From a virus, in IMG/VR virus record IMGVR_UViG_3300046718_000201, positions 1 through 32,479 of that record: DNA of 32,479 nucleotides, one strand, 5' to 3'. Under the pieces are notes generated by a model, which worked only from the letters and a program-made list of their open reading frames with translations, made no database searches and was not told the DNA's origin. The position numbers and the translations under genes were made by a program. Numbering within the stretch: position 1 is the first letter of the stretch; every line of letters starts with the position of its first letter. This document shows positions 1 through 7,894 of the stretch, in pieces.

Positions 1-114
1 GGTCGCTCCTGGGCGCGGAGGGTTCAAACCGTGCCGGCTCACTCAGCGTTACCACCCTTTGGTCACTCGCCGTAACGGCTGGCGGCCCGTGCCCGCAACG
101 GGCTGGAGGACACA
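1..114. other. Leader upstream of terminase genes, no gene seen
   Basis: No convincing coding frame is visible. The last 25 bases hold a small CCCG-CAA-CGGG hairpin followed by GGAGGACAC, a good ribosome binding site for the gene at 115. In cos-type phages the packaging start lies in this position, but no cos overhang can be recognised here. Confidence 0.5.
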
Positions 115-573
115 ATGACAAGCGGCGGATCCCGTAACCGTTCCGGCCCCCCGATCGACCCCAACAGTGGCCGCTCCGAGGCACGTGGCATCACCCTCGA
201 CACCCTCCCCGCCGCCGGCTACACCGGCGACGCCCCCGATTTTCCCCTCCCCGACCTGTCAGAGCGTGAATCCGAGGTGTGGGCTGAGGCGTGGCGTTCA
301 CCGCAGGCCGCGGCGTGGGCTCGTGAGCCTTGGCGGCACCGCACGGTGGCCCTTTGGGTGCGTTGGTCGGTCCGTATGGAGGCCGAGGACGCCTCCGCTG
401 CCCTCGGCAATGTCGTTGTGCGGTTCGCCGACCAGATCGGTATGACCCCGGCGGGGTTGCGTGAGAATGGTTGGCAGATCGGCGCCGTCGACACCGACAA
501 GGCCGCGGCGGCCCCGGCTCGGCGCGGTTCGTCGTCCCGGACCCGCCTCGCGGTGGTCAACGGTGGCGGCTGA
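115..573 (+). CDS. terS: Terminase small subunit
   Basis: A 152-residue protein resembling actinophage small terminases, the DNA-recognition partner of the packaging motor. The supporting signature is the central segment (about residues 50-115): tryptophan-rich helices with PQAAAW, then charged helices and a GMTPAGLRENGW end, matching the family pattern of a helical oligomerisation region ending in 'GLTP..LR..rW'. The N-terminal 40 residues are Pro/Gly-rich and the C-terminal 25 are basic and probably disordered. The ATG follows GGAGGACAC at good spacing. It overlaps the start of the large-subunit frame by 11 bases, consistent with coupled translation, and sits first in the head operon as expected. 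Sequence conservation in this family is low, so the call leans on position as well as pattern. Confidence 0.75.
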   Translation: MTSGGSRNRSGPPIDPNSGRSEARGITLDTLPAAGYTGDAPDFPLPDLSERESEVWAEAWRSPQAAAWAREPWRHRTVALWVRWSVRMEAEDASAALGNVVVRFADQIGMTPAGLRENGWQIGAVDTDKAAAAPARRGSSSRTRLAVVNGGG

Positions 574-1642
574 CGAGTACGTCGTCGACTTCCCCAGCCT
601 TGGTTTTCTCGCCGCGGACTGGGTAGAGGCCCATTGCATCGTCCCTGACGGGTTCGGTAAGGGTTCCCCGTTCGTCGAGATCGACTGGCAGTTGTGGTGC
701 ACCGTCAACCATTACCGGGTGGCGGAAACCGCCGTGTGGCGGCCCGAGAACCCGATGAAGGCTGCGGCGTTCCATTACCGCCGGTCGCAGATCATCGCCC
801 CCCAGAAAACAGGCAAAGGGCCGTGGTCGGCGGCGAAGGCCGCGCTTGAAGCGTCCGGGCCGGCCTTGTTCGGTGGGTGGGCGAAGGCCGGTGACGCCTA
901 CGATTGCGCCGACAACGGTTGCACCTGCGGGTGGGGTTACGACTACGAACCCGGCGAACCAATGGGGATCCGGTGGCCGACACCGCTGATTCAGTTGTTG
1001 GCGGCGTCCGACGACCAGACGGAGAACATTTACCGGCCGTTGCGCGCCATGATCGCCGGCGGCCCGTTGCGTGACCAACTCCTCATCCGCGAGGGGTTCA
1101 TCCGCATTCTGCGCCCCGGCGACCCGGACAATGACGCGAAGATCGACCGCGTCACGTCGGCGGCCCGCTCGAGGTTGGGCAACCCGATCACGTCGGCGTT
1201 GCAGGATGAAACCGGCACCTACACCAAGGTCAGTGGGTTGCGGTCGGTTGCGTCGACGCAACGCCGCGGCCTGGCCGGCATGGGCGGCCGGGCGATCGGC
1301 ACCACGAACGCGTATGACCCGGCGCAGGAAACTGACGCGCAACTGACGCATGAGTCGCGGCGCCCGGATATTTTCAAGTTCTACCGCGAACCGCCAAAGA
1401 CGTTGTCCTACAAGAACAAAGCGGACCGCCGGAAGATCCACGAGTACGTCTACCAGGGGTCACCGTGGGTAGACCTCGACGTCATCGAGGCTGAGGCCGC
1501 GGAGCTGATGGAGACGGACCCGGCGCAGGCCGAGCGGTTTTACGGTAACCGGTTCGTTCAGGGCGCCGGTTCGTGGCTGCCTGACGGCCTGTGGGAGCAA
1601 TGGGGGCCGAAACGTGAGGATCGCCCTGGGGTTCGACGGTAG
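563..1642 (+). CDS. terL: Terminase large subunit, ATPase part (split gene)
   Basis: N-terminal ATPase half (359 residues) of the packaging motor. A Walker A-like loop, APQKTGKG, lies near residues 79-86. A Walker B-like QDE lies near residue 215 and is followed by the usual threonine-rich segment. The chosen GTG at 563 overlaps the small-subunit stop; the open frame extends further upstream, but there it lies inside terS. The C-terminus reaches the conserved RFYGNRFVQGAGSWLPDGLW block, which in intact actinophage terminases runs straight into the nuclease domain. Here the frame stops 14 codons later, and the nuclease continues in the +1 frame from 1614. This is either a true split gene, a +1 frameshift, or an indel in the run of five G at 1602-1606. 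Confidence 0.85.
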   Translation: MAADEYVVDFPSLGFLAADWVEAHCIVPDGFGKGSPFVEIDWQLWCTVNHYRVAETAVWRPENPMKAAAFHYRRSQIIAPQKTGKGPWSAAKAALEASGPALFGGWAKAGDAYDCADNGCTCGWGYDYEPGEPMGIRWPTPLIQLLAASDDQTENIYRPLRAMIAGGPLRDQLLIREGFIRILRPGDPDNDAKIDRVTSAARSRLGNPITSALQDETGTYTKVSGLRSVASTQRRGLAGMGGRAIGTTNAYDPAQETDAQLTHESRRPDIFKFYREPPKTLSYKNKADRRKIHEYVYQGSPWVDLDVIEAEAAELMETDPAQAERFYGNRFVQGAGSWLPDGLWEQWGPKREDRPGVRR

Positions 1643-2198
1643 CGACTCGGACGACCACACCGCGATTCGCGCGGAGACGATGGCTGGCTATCAGTTCACC
1701 CCCACCTACGAGGTGGACGGCGAGCGGTTCCCCACGATTTGGAATCCCGCCGAGTGGGGCGGCCGGGTGCCGCGCTCCCATGTGCATGCCGCGATCGAGC
1801 AACTATTCGCGGAACACACGGTGTTGCGGTTCTACTATGACCCGCCCGACTGGAAATCTGAGGGTGAGTCGTGGGCGCTGGAGTACGGCGAGAAGGTCGT
1901 CATCCCGTGGGCCACTTACCGTGTCGTTCAGATGCACGAGTCGCTGAAACGGTTCGTCACTGACCTGTCCCTCGGCGCCATCACCCATGATGGGTGCCCG
2001 TTGACGGCGTTGCATATTGCGAATGCTCGGAAGATCCCGAAACCGGGTGACCGGTACCTGTTGGCGAAACCGGTGGGTGCGTACCACCAAAAAATTGATG
2101 CCGCGATGGCGTCCGTCCTTGCCCATGAGGCCGCGGCGGATGCCCGCGCGGCCGGCCTGGCTGATGAGCCGCAACGTAGAAGGGTGGTCGTTTCGTGA
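1614..2198 (+). CDS. Terminase large subunit, nuclease part (split gene)
   Basis: This 194-residue protein is the RuvC-like nuclease half of the large terminase, which cuts the concatemer during packaging. Conserved acidic residues are visible: GFDGSDSDD (D8), FYYDPPDW (D76) and KIDAAMA (D162), which form the expected metal-binding triad. THDGCPLTALHIANARKI is another strong family block. The frame opens with GTG immediately before the first catalytic strand, 8 bases after GGGGG at 1602-1606, which could act as a ribosome binding site. It overlaps the ATPase frame by 29 bases. It could be translated as a separate subunit by coupling, or as part of a full-length protein through +1 slippage. 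Removing one G from the G run would also restore a single 544-codon gene. Confidence 0.85.
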   Translation: MRIALGFDGSDSDDHTAIRAETMAGYQFTPTYEVDGERFPTIWNPAEWGGRVPRSHVHAAIEQLFAEHTVLRFYYDPPDWKSEGESWALEYGEKVVIPWATYRVVQMHESLKRFVTDLSLGAITHDGCPLTALHIANARKIPKPGDRYLLAKPVGAYHQKIDAAMASVLAHEAAADARAAGLADEPQRRRVVVS

Positions 2199-3694
2199 CG
2201 TCGTCGTTTCCGGTTACGGCGTTCGGGCCGACATCCTATGACCTGTCCCGGCCGTTGGTGTCGATGCCGGTCAGCATGGACCCGGTGGAGGAGGTGCAAC
2301 GCCTCGGCGGCGTCCTCTGGCAGGGTGTGTCCAGGTTGCGCCTCTACGACATGTACTACGAGCGTGAGCAGCCGTTGCAGTTCATGATCCCGGCGTTGGC
2401 CGCGAAGTACGGCGACCGGATCCCGCAACTGGCGATCAACTGGTTCCGGTTGGTGTGCGACTCCTACGAGAACCGCCTCGACGTCGAGGGTTTCCGCTAC
2501 CCCGGTAAAGAGTCCTCCGACGAGGGTATCCAAGAACTATGGCAGGCCAACAACCTTGACGAACAGTCACAGCAGGCACACCTCGAGTCGCTGACGTTGG
2601 GCCGGTCGTATGTGATCGTCGGCGCCCCCGACATCCCCGGTGACGCCCCTGTGATCACTGTGGAGTCGCCGTTTCAGGTGACCGCGATTCGTGACCCGAA
2701 ACGCACCCGCGTCGTCAAGCAGGCCCTCAAAGAGTGGTTCGAGATCGACGGTTCCCGTTGGGCGAACCTGTACCTCCCTGACGCCACGATCACCTACACC
2801 GTGGAGCACGGCAAGTGGACCGAGGTGGACCGGGACGACCACAATTTCGGTGTTGTGCCGGTGGTGCCGATGGTGAACCGGCCGCGGACGTTGCGCCCGG
2901 ATGGCCTGTCGGAGGCGCACGACCTGATCCCGATCATTGACGCGGCGAACAAGATGGCCACGGACATGATGGTGTCCGGTGAGTATCACGCGATGCCGCG
3001 CCGCATGGTGTTCGGGATGAAACAGTCCGACTTTGAGGACGCGAGTGGTAACCCGTTGCCGGCGTGGAAACGTGACGCCGGCACCTTGTGGGCCACGGAG
3101 AACGAAAACGCCAAGGCCATGCAGTTCACCGAGTCCGACCTCGCCGTGTTTCACAACACCATCCGTTTGATGGCCAGGTTGGGTGCGCAGTTGGCGGGCC
3201 TGCCGCCGGATGAGCTCGCTTTCGACACGGTGAACCCGCCGTCGGCGGAGTCCCGGCGTGCCGGTGAGACAACGTTCGTGAAACGCGTGGAGCGTAAGCA
3301 AACGTACCTCGGTGGGTCGTGGGAGGACGTTATCCGGTTGGCGTTGCGGTTCCGCAACGGCGGCAAGGAGGACAAGGCCGCCCGGTCGTTGGAGACACAG
3401 TGGCGTGATGCGGGTACCCCGACGCGGGCGCAGATGGCTGACGCCGTGGTGAAGCTCGTGACGGCGCGGGACGGTCAGGGTCGTTCGATCATCCCGGTTG
3501 AGCAGGCCCGTGAGGATCTTGGTTACGGGCCGATCGCGCGTGACCGGATGGCGAAGATGGATAAGGCCGCCGCCGAGGCGCAGTTGACGGCGATCCGTGA
3601 TTCGTTGTCCCCGGCGCCGGATGTCACCCCACCGGGTGCGCCGCCGGTGACGACGCCGCAGCAGGTGCCTGATGCCGTCCACACTGGAAGCTGA
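2195..3694 (+). CDS. Portal protein, SPP1 Gp6-like
   Basis: This is a 499-residue portal protein, the dodecameric ring at the head vertex through which DNA enters and leaves. It matches the SPP1 Gp6-type portals of actinophages: an N-terminal block with Y-M-Y-Y-E and NWFRLVCDSYENRLDVEGFR, a central beta-rich wing (residues about 140-240), a DLIPIIDAANKMATDMMVSGEYHAMP helical stem region, and a C-terminal crown with ERKQTYLGGSWEDVIRLAL. The last 25 residues are Pro-rich. The GTG overlaps the nuclease stop as GTGA, the usual coupling in this genome. The position directly after terminase and before the MuF-like gene is the canonical order. Confidence 0.93.
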   Translation: MTSSFPVTAFGPTSYDLSRPLVSMPVSMDPVEEVQRLGGVLWQGVSRLRLYDMYYEREQPLQFMIPALAAKYGDRIPQLAINWFRLVCDSYENRLDVEGFRYPGKESSDEGIQELWQANNLDEQSQQAHLESLTLGRSYVIVGAPDIPGDAPVITVESPFQVTAIRDPKRTRVVKQALKEWFEIDGSRWANLYLPDATITYTVEHGKWTEVDRDDHNFGVVPVVPMVNRPRTLRPDGLSEAHDLIPIIDAANKMATDMMVSGEYHAMPRRMVFGMKQSDFEDASGNPLPAWKRDAGTLWATENENAKAMQFTESDLAVFHNTIRLMARLGAQLAGLPPDELAFDTVNPPSAESRRAGETTFVKRVERKQTYLGGSWEDVIRLALRFRNGGKEDKAARSLETQWRDAGTPTRAQMADAVVKLVTARDGQGRSIIPVEQAREDLGYGPIARDRMAKMDKAAAEAQLTAIRDSLSPAPDVTPPGAPPVTTPQQVPDAVHTGS

Positions 3695-4562
3695 CCGGCT
3701 GGCGTCGGTGACGGCGTTGGACCGTTGGGCTGTGAACCGCGCCCTGTCGGCGTGGGCGGCCCTCGACCTTGGGAACCTGCAGGGGTCGTTCGTTTCGACT
3801 GTCCTGCCGGGTGTGTTGGCGGCGTTGGTGAAGGCGCAGGAGACCGCGGCGGACCTCGGCGGCCAGTACGTCGATGCTGTCGCGGAGGAGCCGGGGCCGC
3901 AGATCGTGGCCCGCTCGTTCGCGGGTGTCGCCGCCGATGGCCGGCCCTTACCGGGGTTGGTTTCGCAACCGCTGATCGACACCTACAAGGCGTTGTCGGC
4001 GGGTATGCCGCCGGCGCGGGCGTTGCGGTTCGGTGCCGACCAAATGGATTCCGTGATCACCACGGAGATTCACGACACGGCTCGGTCCGCGGAGCAGGTC
4101 GCCATCACCTCGAATCGTCACCTCGCCGGTTACCGGCGCAGTGTCGAGTCGGGCGCGTGTGGTCGGTGTGTGATCTTGGCCGGCCGGACCTACCGGTGGT
4201 CGGCGGGGTTCCTGCGTCACCCTCGTTGTCGGTGTCATAACACGCCGATCACGGATTTGACGGAGGAGCCGCAGGATCCGCGGGAGCAGTTCGATGCGAT
4301 GACCCGCGCCGAGCAGGATCACTCGTTCACTGTGGCGGGCGCGGAGGCTATCCGGTTGGGTGCCGACCCCGCTCGTGTGGTGAATGCCCGCGCCGGTATG
4401 GCCACGGTGAAGGTGTACGGGCAGAACGTGCAGGCCACCACGGTATTGGCGGGTGGCAAGAAGGCGCCGGTGAGGTTGATGCCGGCGTCCATCCTGAAGC
4501 TCGCCGACGGCGACCGCGTCGAGGCCGAGCGCCTACTTCGGTTACACCAATTCATCAAATAG
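3672..4562 (+). CDS. MuF-like head morphogenesis (capsid maturation) protein
   Basis: This 296-residue protein resembles Mu gpF-like minor head proteins, internal capsid proteins made next to the portal. The diagnostic block at about residues 160-192 has the form ACGRC-x(16)-RHPRCRCHN, a cysteine/histidine cluster found in the MuF domain. The N-terminal half is helical and alanine-rich. The C-terminal segment (about 215-296) has a VNARAGM/VKVYGQNVQATT pattern, also seen in actinophage members often labelled 'capsid maturation protease'; no protease active site can be assigned here. It starts inside the end of the portal gene (23-base overlap), with GCAGGTG as a possible ribosome binding site. 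Confidence 0.85.
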   Translation: MPSTLEADRLASVTALDRWAVNRALSAWAALDLGNLQGSFVSTVLPGVLAALVKAQETAADLGGQYVDAVAEEPGPQIVARSFAGVAADGRPLPGLVSQPLIDTYKALSAGMPPARALRFGADQMDSVITTEIHDTARSAEQVAITSNRHLAGYRRSVESGACGRCVILAGRTYRWSAGFLRHPRCRCHNTPITDLTEEPQDPREQFDAMTRAEQDHSFTVAGAEAIRLGADPARVVNARAGMATVKVYGQNVQATTVLAGGKKAPVRLMPASILKLADGDRVEAERLLRLHQFIK

Positions 4563-4612
4563 CCCCTGCCGCAACGGCATTCGGGGCCTACCCGCAACGG
4601 GAGACACAACGC

Positions 4613-5152
4613 ATGTCCGCAACGATCCCCGGCACCACTGACCCTGCAGCCGATCCCGCCGCAACGGCACCCCCGGCTGACCCGCAGGCCACCCCGGATG
4701 CCCCGCCCGCCGAGCAGGCCCCCGAGCCGAAACCCACCGAGACGGTGGAGTTCTGGAAGCGGAAGGCCCGCGAGCAGGAGGACCGCGCGAAGTCGAACGC
4801 TGACGCCGCACGGAAGCTCAAGGAGATCGAGGACCGCGACCTGACGGAGCTGCAGCGCGCGCAACGCGCAGCGGAGGAGGCCACCGCCACCCTCGCGGAC
4901 CTGCAACGCCAGAACACCCTCCTCGCCAAGGGGATCCCGGCGGATCTCATTCCGCCAGTGAACGCCACCCCGGATGACTTGGCCGCGTTCGCGGATCGGC
5001 TCATCGCTTGGCGTGGCGCCCCCGCCCCGGCGGCGCCGCCCATTCCCCGCCCCGATGGCGGGCAGGGTCCGCGCCCGTTGGATGCGAAGGCCGCGGAGGA
5101 CGCAGCTTACGACGCCTATTCGCAGGCGTTTTTCACCCCCCATTCTCGCTAA
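4613..5152 (+). CDS. Scaffold protein
   Basis: This 179-residue protein has the architecture of phage scaffolding proteins, which organise capsid assembly and are then removed. It has a disordered Pro/Ala-rich N-terminus (residues 1-40), a charged coiled coil (about 42-108, with EFWKRKAREQEDRAK and heptad-like leucines) and a disordered tail with a short C-terminal helix that would contact the capsid protein. There is no enzymatic motif. It is preceded by a CCCGCAACGGG mini-hairpin and GGGAGA before the ATG. Lying between the MuF-like gene and the decoration and major capsid genes supports the call. Confidence 0.8.
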   Translation: MSATIPGTTDPAADPAATAPPADPQATPDAPPAEQAPEPKPTETVEFWKRKAREQEDRAKSNADAARKLKEIEDRDLTELQRAQRAAEEATATLADLQRQNTLLAKGIPADLIPPVNATPDDLAAFADRLIAWRGAPAPAAPPIPRPDGGQGPRPLDAKAAEDAAYDAYSQAFFTPHSR

Positions 5153-5170
5153 CCAAGAAAGAGGCCCCCA

Positions 5171-5560
5171 ATGGCCGATTACCAGCCGATCTTCCTCGAG
5201 GGGCCTTACACCCTTCAGGCGTCCGCAACCATCACCGCCGGGCAGTTGCTCGTGATCACCGGGGCGGGCACCGTCGGCCCCGCCGGCGCGAACGCCGCCA
5301 ACTGGGTGGGTGTCGCCGCGTTCGACGCCGTGTCCGGCGACAAGGTCACCGTGTTCGACGACGGGGTGCAGAACCTTGTGGCCTCGGGTTCTGTCGCCGC
5401 CGGTGACCTCGTCGTGGCCGCCGCGAATGGTCAGGTTTCGACCCTGGCAGCGGTGACCACCCCGACCGCCGCGGATGTCACGAACTCCCGCGCGATCGTC
5501 GGTGTTGCGTGGTCGGCCGCGACCAACGGCAACAAGGTCCGCATTCAGCTCGCGCGCTAG
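5171..5560 (+). CDS. Capsid decoration protein, DUF2190-like
   Basis: This 129-residue, beta-rich, glycine/alanine-rich protein resembles the DUF2190/head decoration family, which binds the outside of the capsid lattice and stabilises it. Supporting features are the N-terminal 'FLEGPYTLQASATITAGQ' strand-turn pattern, the ITGAGTVGPAG turn, the WVGVAAFDAVSGDKVTVF strand and the C-terminal IVGVAWSAATNGNKVRIQL strand, typical of a cyclic beta-barrel fold. A strong AAGAAAGAGG ribosome binding site precedes the ATG. It sits immediately upstream of the major capsid gene, as in many actinophages. The family match is by pattern, not by database search. Confidence 0.72.
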   Translation: MADYQPIFLEGPYTLQASATITAGQLLVITGAGTVGPAGANAANWVGVAAFDAVSGDKVTVFDDGVQNLVASGSVAAGDLVVAAANGQVSTLAAVTTPTAADVTNSRAIVGVAWSAATNGNKVRIQLAR

Positions 5561-5605
5561 TCGCCCGCCCCTCTCCCCTTCCCCTGAAATCAGAGGCCAT
5601 ACGAA

Positions 5606-6535
5606 ATGGTTGCATTTCCCCCCAACCCGGTGACCCTGTCCGGTGACAACCTCACCGCCAGTCGGTTCCTGGAGTCCCCGACCCTTGTGGCGCGGCGGCT
5701 GCAGGAGCTCGCGCAGCTCCGTTACATCGGCACCATGATCCTGAAGGGCCGCGTCGCCGCGTCCGGCGGGTCCGTCCTGTACGAGCAGGTCGAGGCCCTG
5801 TTCGCGGACAAGGCCCCGGAGGCTGTCGCGCCCGGCGCCAACTACACCCGCACCACGGCGTCGGACGGCCCGGCCGCGCTGGCGAAGGTCACCAAGCAGG
5901 GTGAGGACCTCGTCGTCACCGATGAGGCCATCGCCCGCCGGAAGATGGACCCGATCGTCAAGGGCACCCGCAAGCTGGTGAACTCCACGGCGTCGCAGCT
6001 CGACGCGACGGTCATCGCGGCGGTTGCGTCGCAGGTCACGGCGAACGCCAACGCGGTCGCCAAGTGGGACCGGTCCGGTGGCGCCGCCGCGGTGCTGCAG
6101 GACATCATGCTGGCCATCGCCAGCATTACCGGTCAGAACCTCGGGTACAACCCGGATCTCCTGCTGGTCGACGACACCACATGGGCGTACCTGGCATCCG
6201 ACACCACCATCGCCGCGGCCATGGCCCGCGAGGACAAGAGCAACCCGATCTACTCGGGTCGGTTCGAGGTGCTGTCCGGCCTCGAGATCGTGCACGTCCC
6301 GGCCGCGAACCTCCCCGGCGGGGTCGGCACCTCGGCGTGGGTGCTGGACTCCTCGCAGCTCGGTTACCTGGCGTTCGAGAACTTGGGCGGCGGGTATCAG
6401 TCCGCCGGTGAGCTCATCGAGTCGAAGGTCATCCGCGACGAGGACAACGACCAGTGGCGCGTCCGCGCCCGCACCAACTTCGTCCCGATCGTGACCGACC
6501 CCCTGGCCGGTTACAAGATCAACACCGTTCGCTGA
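5606..6535 (+). CDS. Major capsid protein, HK97 fold
   Basis: This 309-residue protein is the head shell subunit. Its length, its position after scaffold and decoration genes, and its sequence pattern fit actinophage HK97-fold capsid proteins. It has an N-terminal arm, an early helix (LVARRLQELAQLRYIG), a beta-rich segment before RTTASDGPAALAKVTKQGEDLVVTDEAIARRKMD (spine/P-domain region), a long alanine-rich helix (about 130-165) and a C-terminal A-domain with NPDLLLVDDTTWAYL. It ends in the conserved-looking VRARTNFVPIVTDPLAGYKI. No N-terminal protease or delta domain is present; scaffolding is supplied by the separate gene upstream. AGAGG lies ahead of the ATG. Confidence 0.93.
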   Translation: MVAFPPNPVTLSGDNLTASRFLESPTLVARRLQELAQLRYIGTMILKGRVAASGGSVLYEQVEALFADKAPEAVAPGANYTRTTASDGPAALAKVTKQGEDLVVTDEAIARRKMDPIVKGTRKLVNSTASQLDATVIAAVASQVTANANAVAKWDRSGGAAAVLQDIMLAIASITGQNLGYNPDLLLVDDTTWAYLASDTTIAAAMAREDKSNPIYSGRFEVLSGLEIVHVPAANLPGGVGTSAWVLDSSQLGYLAFENLGGGYQSAGELIESKVIRDEDNDQWRVRARTNFVPIVTDPLAGYKINTVR

Positions 6536-6554
6536 CCGAGAGGGGTTGGAACAC

Positions 6555-6734
6555 ATGGCAAACGCACCCATTGCCGCGCCGCAACGGTTCGTGGTTTCGG
6601 CGCCCGTTGCGGTCATCAACGTGACCGGCATCGGCCCGGTGTACGTGGACCGCGGTGGGGTTGTGCCGGCGAACGCCGACCCCGCGCACGTGCAACACCT
6701 GTTGTCCCTTGGGCTGATCAAGCCCTCCGAGTGA
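6555..6734 (+). CDS. Small head protein of unknown function
   Basis: This 59-residue protein is not assigned to a named family with certainty. Its C-terminal half has a pattern often seen in tiny phage structural genes after the capsid gene: a short beta segment (VYVDRGGVVPANADP) followed by a helix, HVQHLLSLGLIKPSE. The ATG at 6555 is preferred over an upstream TTG at 6546 because AGGGG at 6541-6545 is well placed for it. It lies 19 bases after the capsid gene. A structural or assembly role at the head-tail junction is inferred only from position. Confidence 0.7.
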   Translation: MANAPIAAPQRFVVSAPVAVINVTGIGPVYVDRGGVVPANADPAHVQHLLSLGLIKPSE

Positions 6735-6750
6735 TGGTGAGGGGGTCCCG

Positions 6751-7119
6751 GTGAACCCGGTTCTGACCACGGATATCGAGGCCGGCTGGCGCCCCCTCAC
6801 CGCCGCCGAGACGATCGTCGCCGCATCGTTGATTGATGACGCGTGGGAGATCCTCGTGGCCCGCGTGCCGGGCATCGAGGACCGCCTCACCGCCGGCGAT
6901 CTACGCCCCGGCCTTGTCGTGAAGGTCGTTCGTGACGCTGTCCGCGCGGTGATGCGCAACCCGGAGGGGTATGTCCGGGAGTCCATCGAGGATTGGTCCG
7001 GTCAGCGTGACGCGTCGTCGTCGGGTGGCCGGGTCACCATCCCGGATGAGGACATCAAACTGTTGATGTTCAAGGCGCCGCAGCGGTCGGCGTTCGCTAT
7101 CACGCCGGGTTGGTCGTGA
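6751..7119 (+). CDS. Head-tail connector, Gp19/Gp15/Gp42-like
   Basis: This 122-residue, mostly helical protein fits the Gp19/Gp15/Gp42 family of head completion (adaptor) proteins that bind under the portal ring. The family's pattern is visible: AAETIVAASLIDDAWEILVARVPGIEDRL (first helices), then VVKVVRDAVRAVMRNPEGYVRESIEDWS (helix rich in V/R, with NPEG), then a short C-terminal strand ending in a glycine-rich tail. GTG start after GGGGGTCCCG. It overlaps the next gene by four bases. Confidence 0.82.
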   Translation: MNPVLTTDIEAGWRPLTAAETIVAASLIDDAWEILVARVPGIEDRLTAGDLRPGLVVKVVRDAVRAVMRNPEGYVRESIEDWSGQRDASSSGGRVTIPDEDIKLLMFKAPQRSAFAITPGWS

Positions 7120-7532
7120 CGGGCGCGTATCGGGTGCCGGCCGCGGCCCGCGCCCGCGCCGAGTACCTGATGACCGATACGTGCACGGTGACGCGGCCGG
7201 TTGCGCCGTCGTCGATGGAGTTGGACCCGGTGACGTTGTTACCGGTGGAGTCGCCACCGGACGCGGTGTGGTCGGGTCCGTGCCGGGTGCGGTTGCGTCG
7301 TGTGGCGTCTAAGGGCGGTTCGGGGTCGGTGGCGGGGGATAACCCCGCCCTCGTCGATTCGACGCTCAGCGTGCCGTACAGCGTCCCCACGTTGCAGGTG
7401 AACGACATTGTCGTGGTCACCGGCAGTGTGGAGTCCCCGGCGTTCGTCGGTACCCGTTACCGGGTGACCGGGATCCTGCCGAATACGCAGGCCACGGCGC
7501 AACGCGTCCAGATCGAGGCGGTTGTCGGATGA
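7116..7532 (+). CDS. Head-tail stopper-like protein (DUF6093-like)
   Basis: This 138-residue, beta-rich protein fits the slot of the head-closure (stopper) protein that plugs the connector after packaging. It has a C-T-V-T-R-P strand near residue 22, a WSGPCRVRLRR strand near 50 and a C-terminal VGTRYRVTGILPNTQATAQRVQIEAVV hairpin. That last pattern ('G..yrV.g......aT.qR..vee') is common to actinophage stopper-type proteins. The GTG at 7116 overlaps the previous stop as GTGA and is preferred over the TTG six bases upstream. Function is inferred from order and fold pattern. Confidence 0.68.
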   Translation: MTGAYRVPAAARARAEYLMTDTCTVTRPVAPSSMELDPVTLLPVESPPDAVWSGPCRVRLRRVASKGGSGSVAGDNPALVDSTLSVPYSVPTLQVNDIVVVTGSVESPAFVGTRYRVTGILPNTQATAQRVQIEAVVG

Positions 7533-7894
7533 TCATTGTGAACGCCGAGGACGCGGTCAGGTTGATGGCGGAGCTTGCGGCGAAACACGCCACCCTTGTG
7601 GCTGCGGTGAAGGTCGCCACCATTGCGGCCGGCCGTGAGATGGCCAGCACAGCCAAAGGGTTGGCGCCGCACGGCCCGCATACTCGCGGGTATGCGAACA
7701 GTATTCGTTCGCTGGTGATGAAACAATCCAGTGACGGTATCGACGTTACGGTCGAAACGACAAGCCCCCTCGGCGCGATCATCACGTTCGGTACCGCCAC
7801 GTCCGGCCCACATGACGCGTTCGGCCCCGCGCTCGAGCAGGGCGTCCCGCCGTGGGAGGCGAAGCTTTCCGAGGCCGCGGCGGCTGCCCTATGA
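7529..7894 (+). CDS. HK97 gp10-like tail/head-tail protein
   Basis: This 121-residue protein resembles the HK97 gp10/minor-tail-component family that acts at tail completion or the head-tail joint. It has an N-terminal helix with VRLMAELAAKHATLVAAVKVATIAAGREMASTAKGLAPH, then the GYANSIRSL block typical of the family ('T G.L r.SI'), a beta hairpin ending in GAIITFGTAT ('..viefGt...') and a C-terminal helix. The ATG overlaps the previous stop (ATGA). Order and motifs agree well. Confidence 0.75.
   Translation: MIIVNAEDAVRLMAELAAKHATLVAAVKVATIAAGREMASTAKGLAPHGPHTRGYANSIRSLVMKQSSDGIDVTVETTSPLGAIITFGTATSGPHDAFGPALEQGVPPWEAKLSEAAAAAL

Noticed and set aside
1-114. cos site or packaging start
   Set aside because: The position is right, but no overhang, paired repeats or terminase-binding repeats can be recognised; the window edge may be arbitrary.
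2567-3982. 471-codon minus-strand frame opposite the portal gene
   Set aside because: Same mirror-frame effect; Arg/His-rich composition, no ribosome binding site, no motif.
4319-6721. 800-codon open frame on the minus strand opposite the head genes
   Set aside because: It lies antisense to scaffold, decoration and capsid genes; long mirror frames are expected in GC-rich coding DNA. The product is Arg/Gly-rich without recognisable domains.
7003-7020. Operator-like TGACGCG in the connector gene
   Set aside because: No inverted second half and no promoter nearby; common GC-rich coding heptamer.
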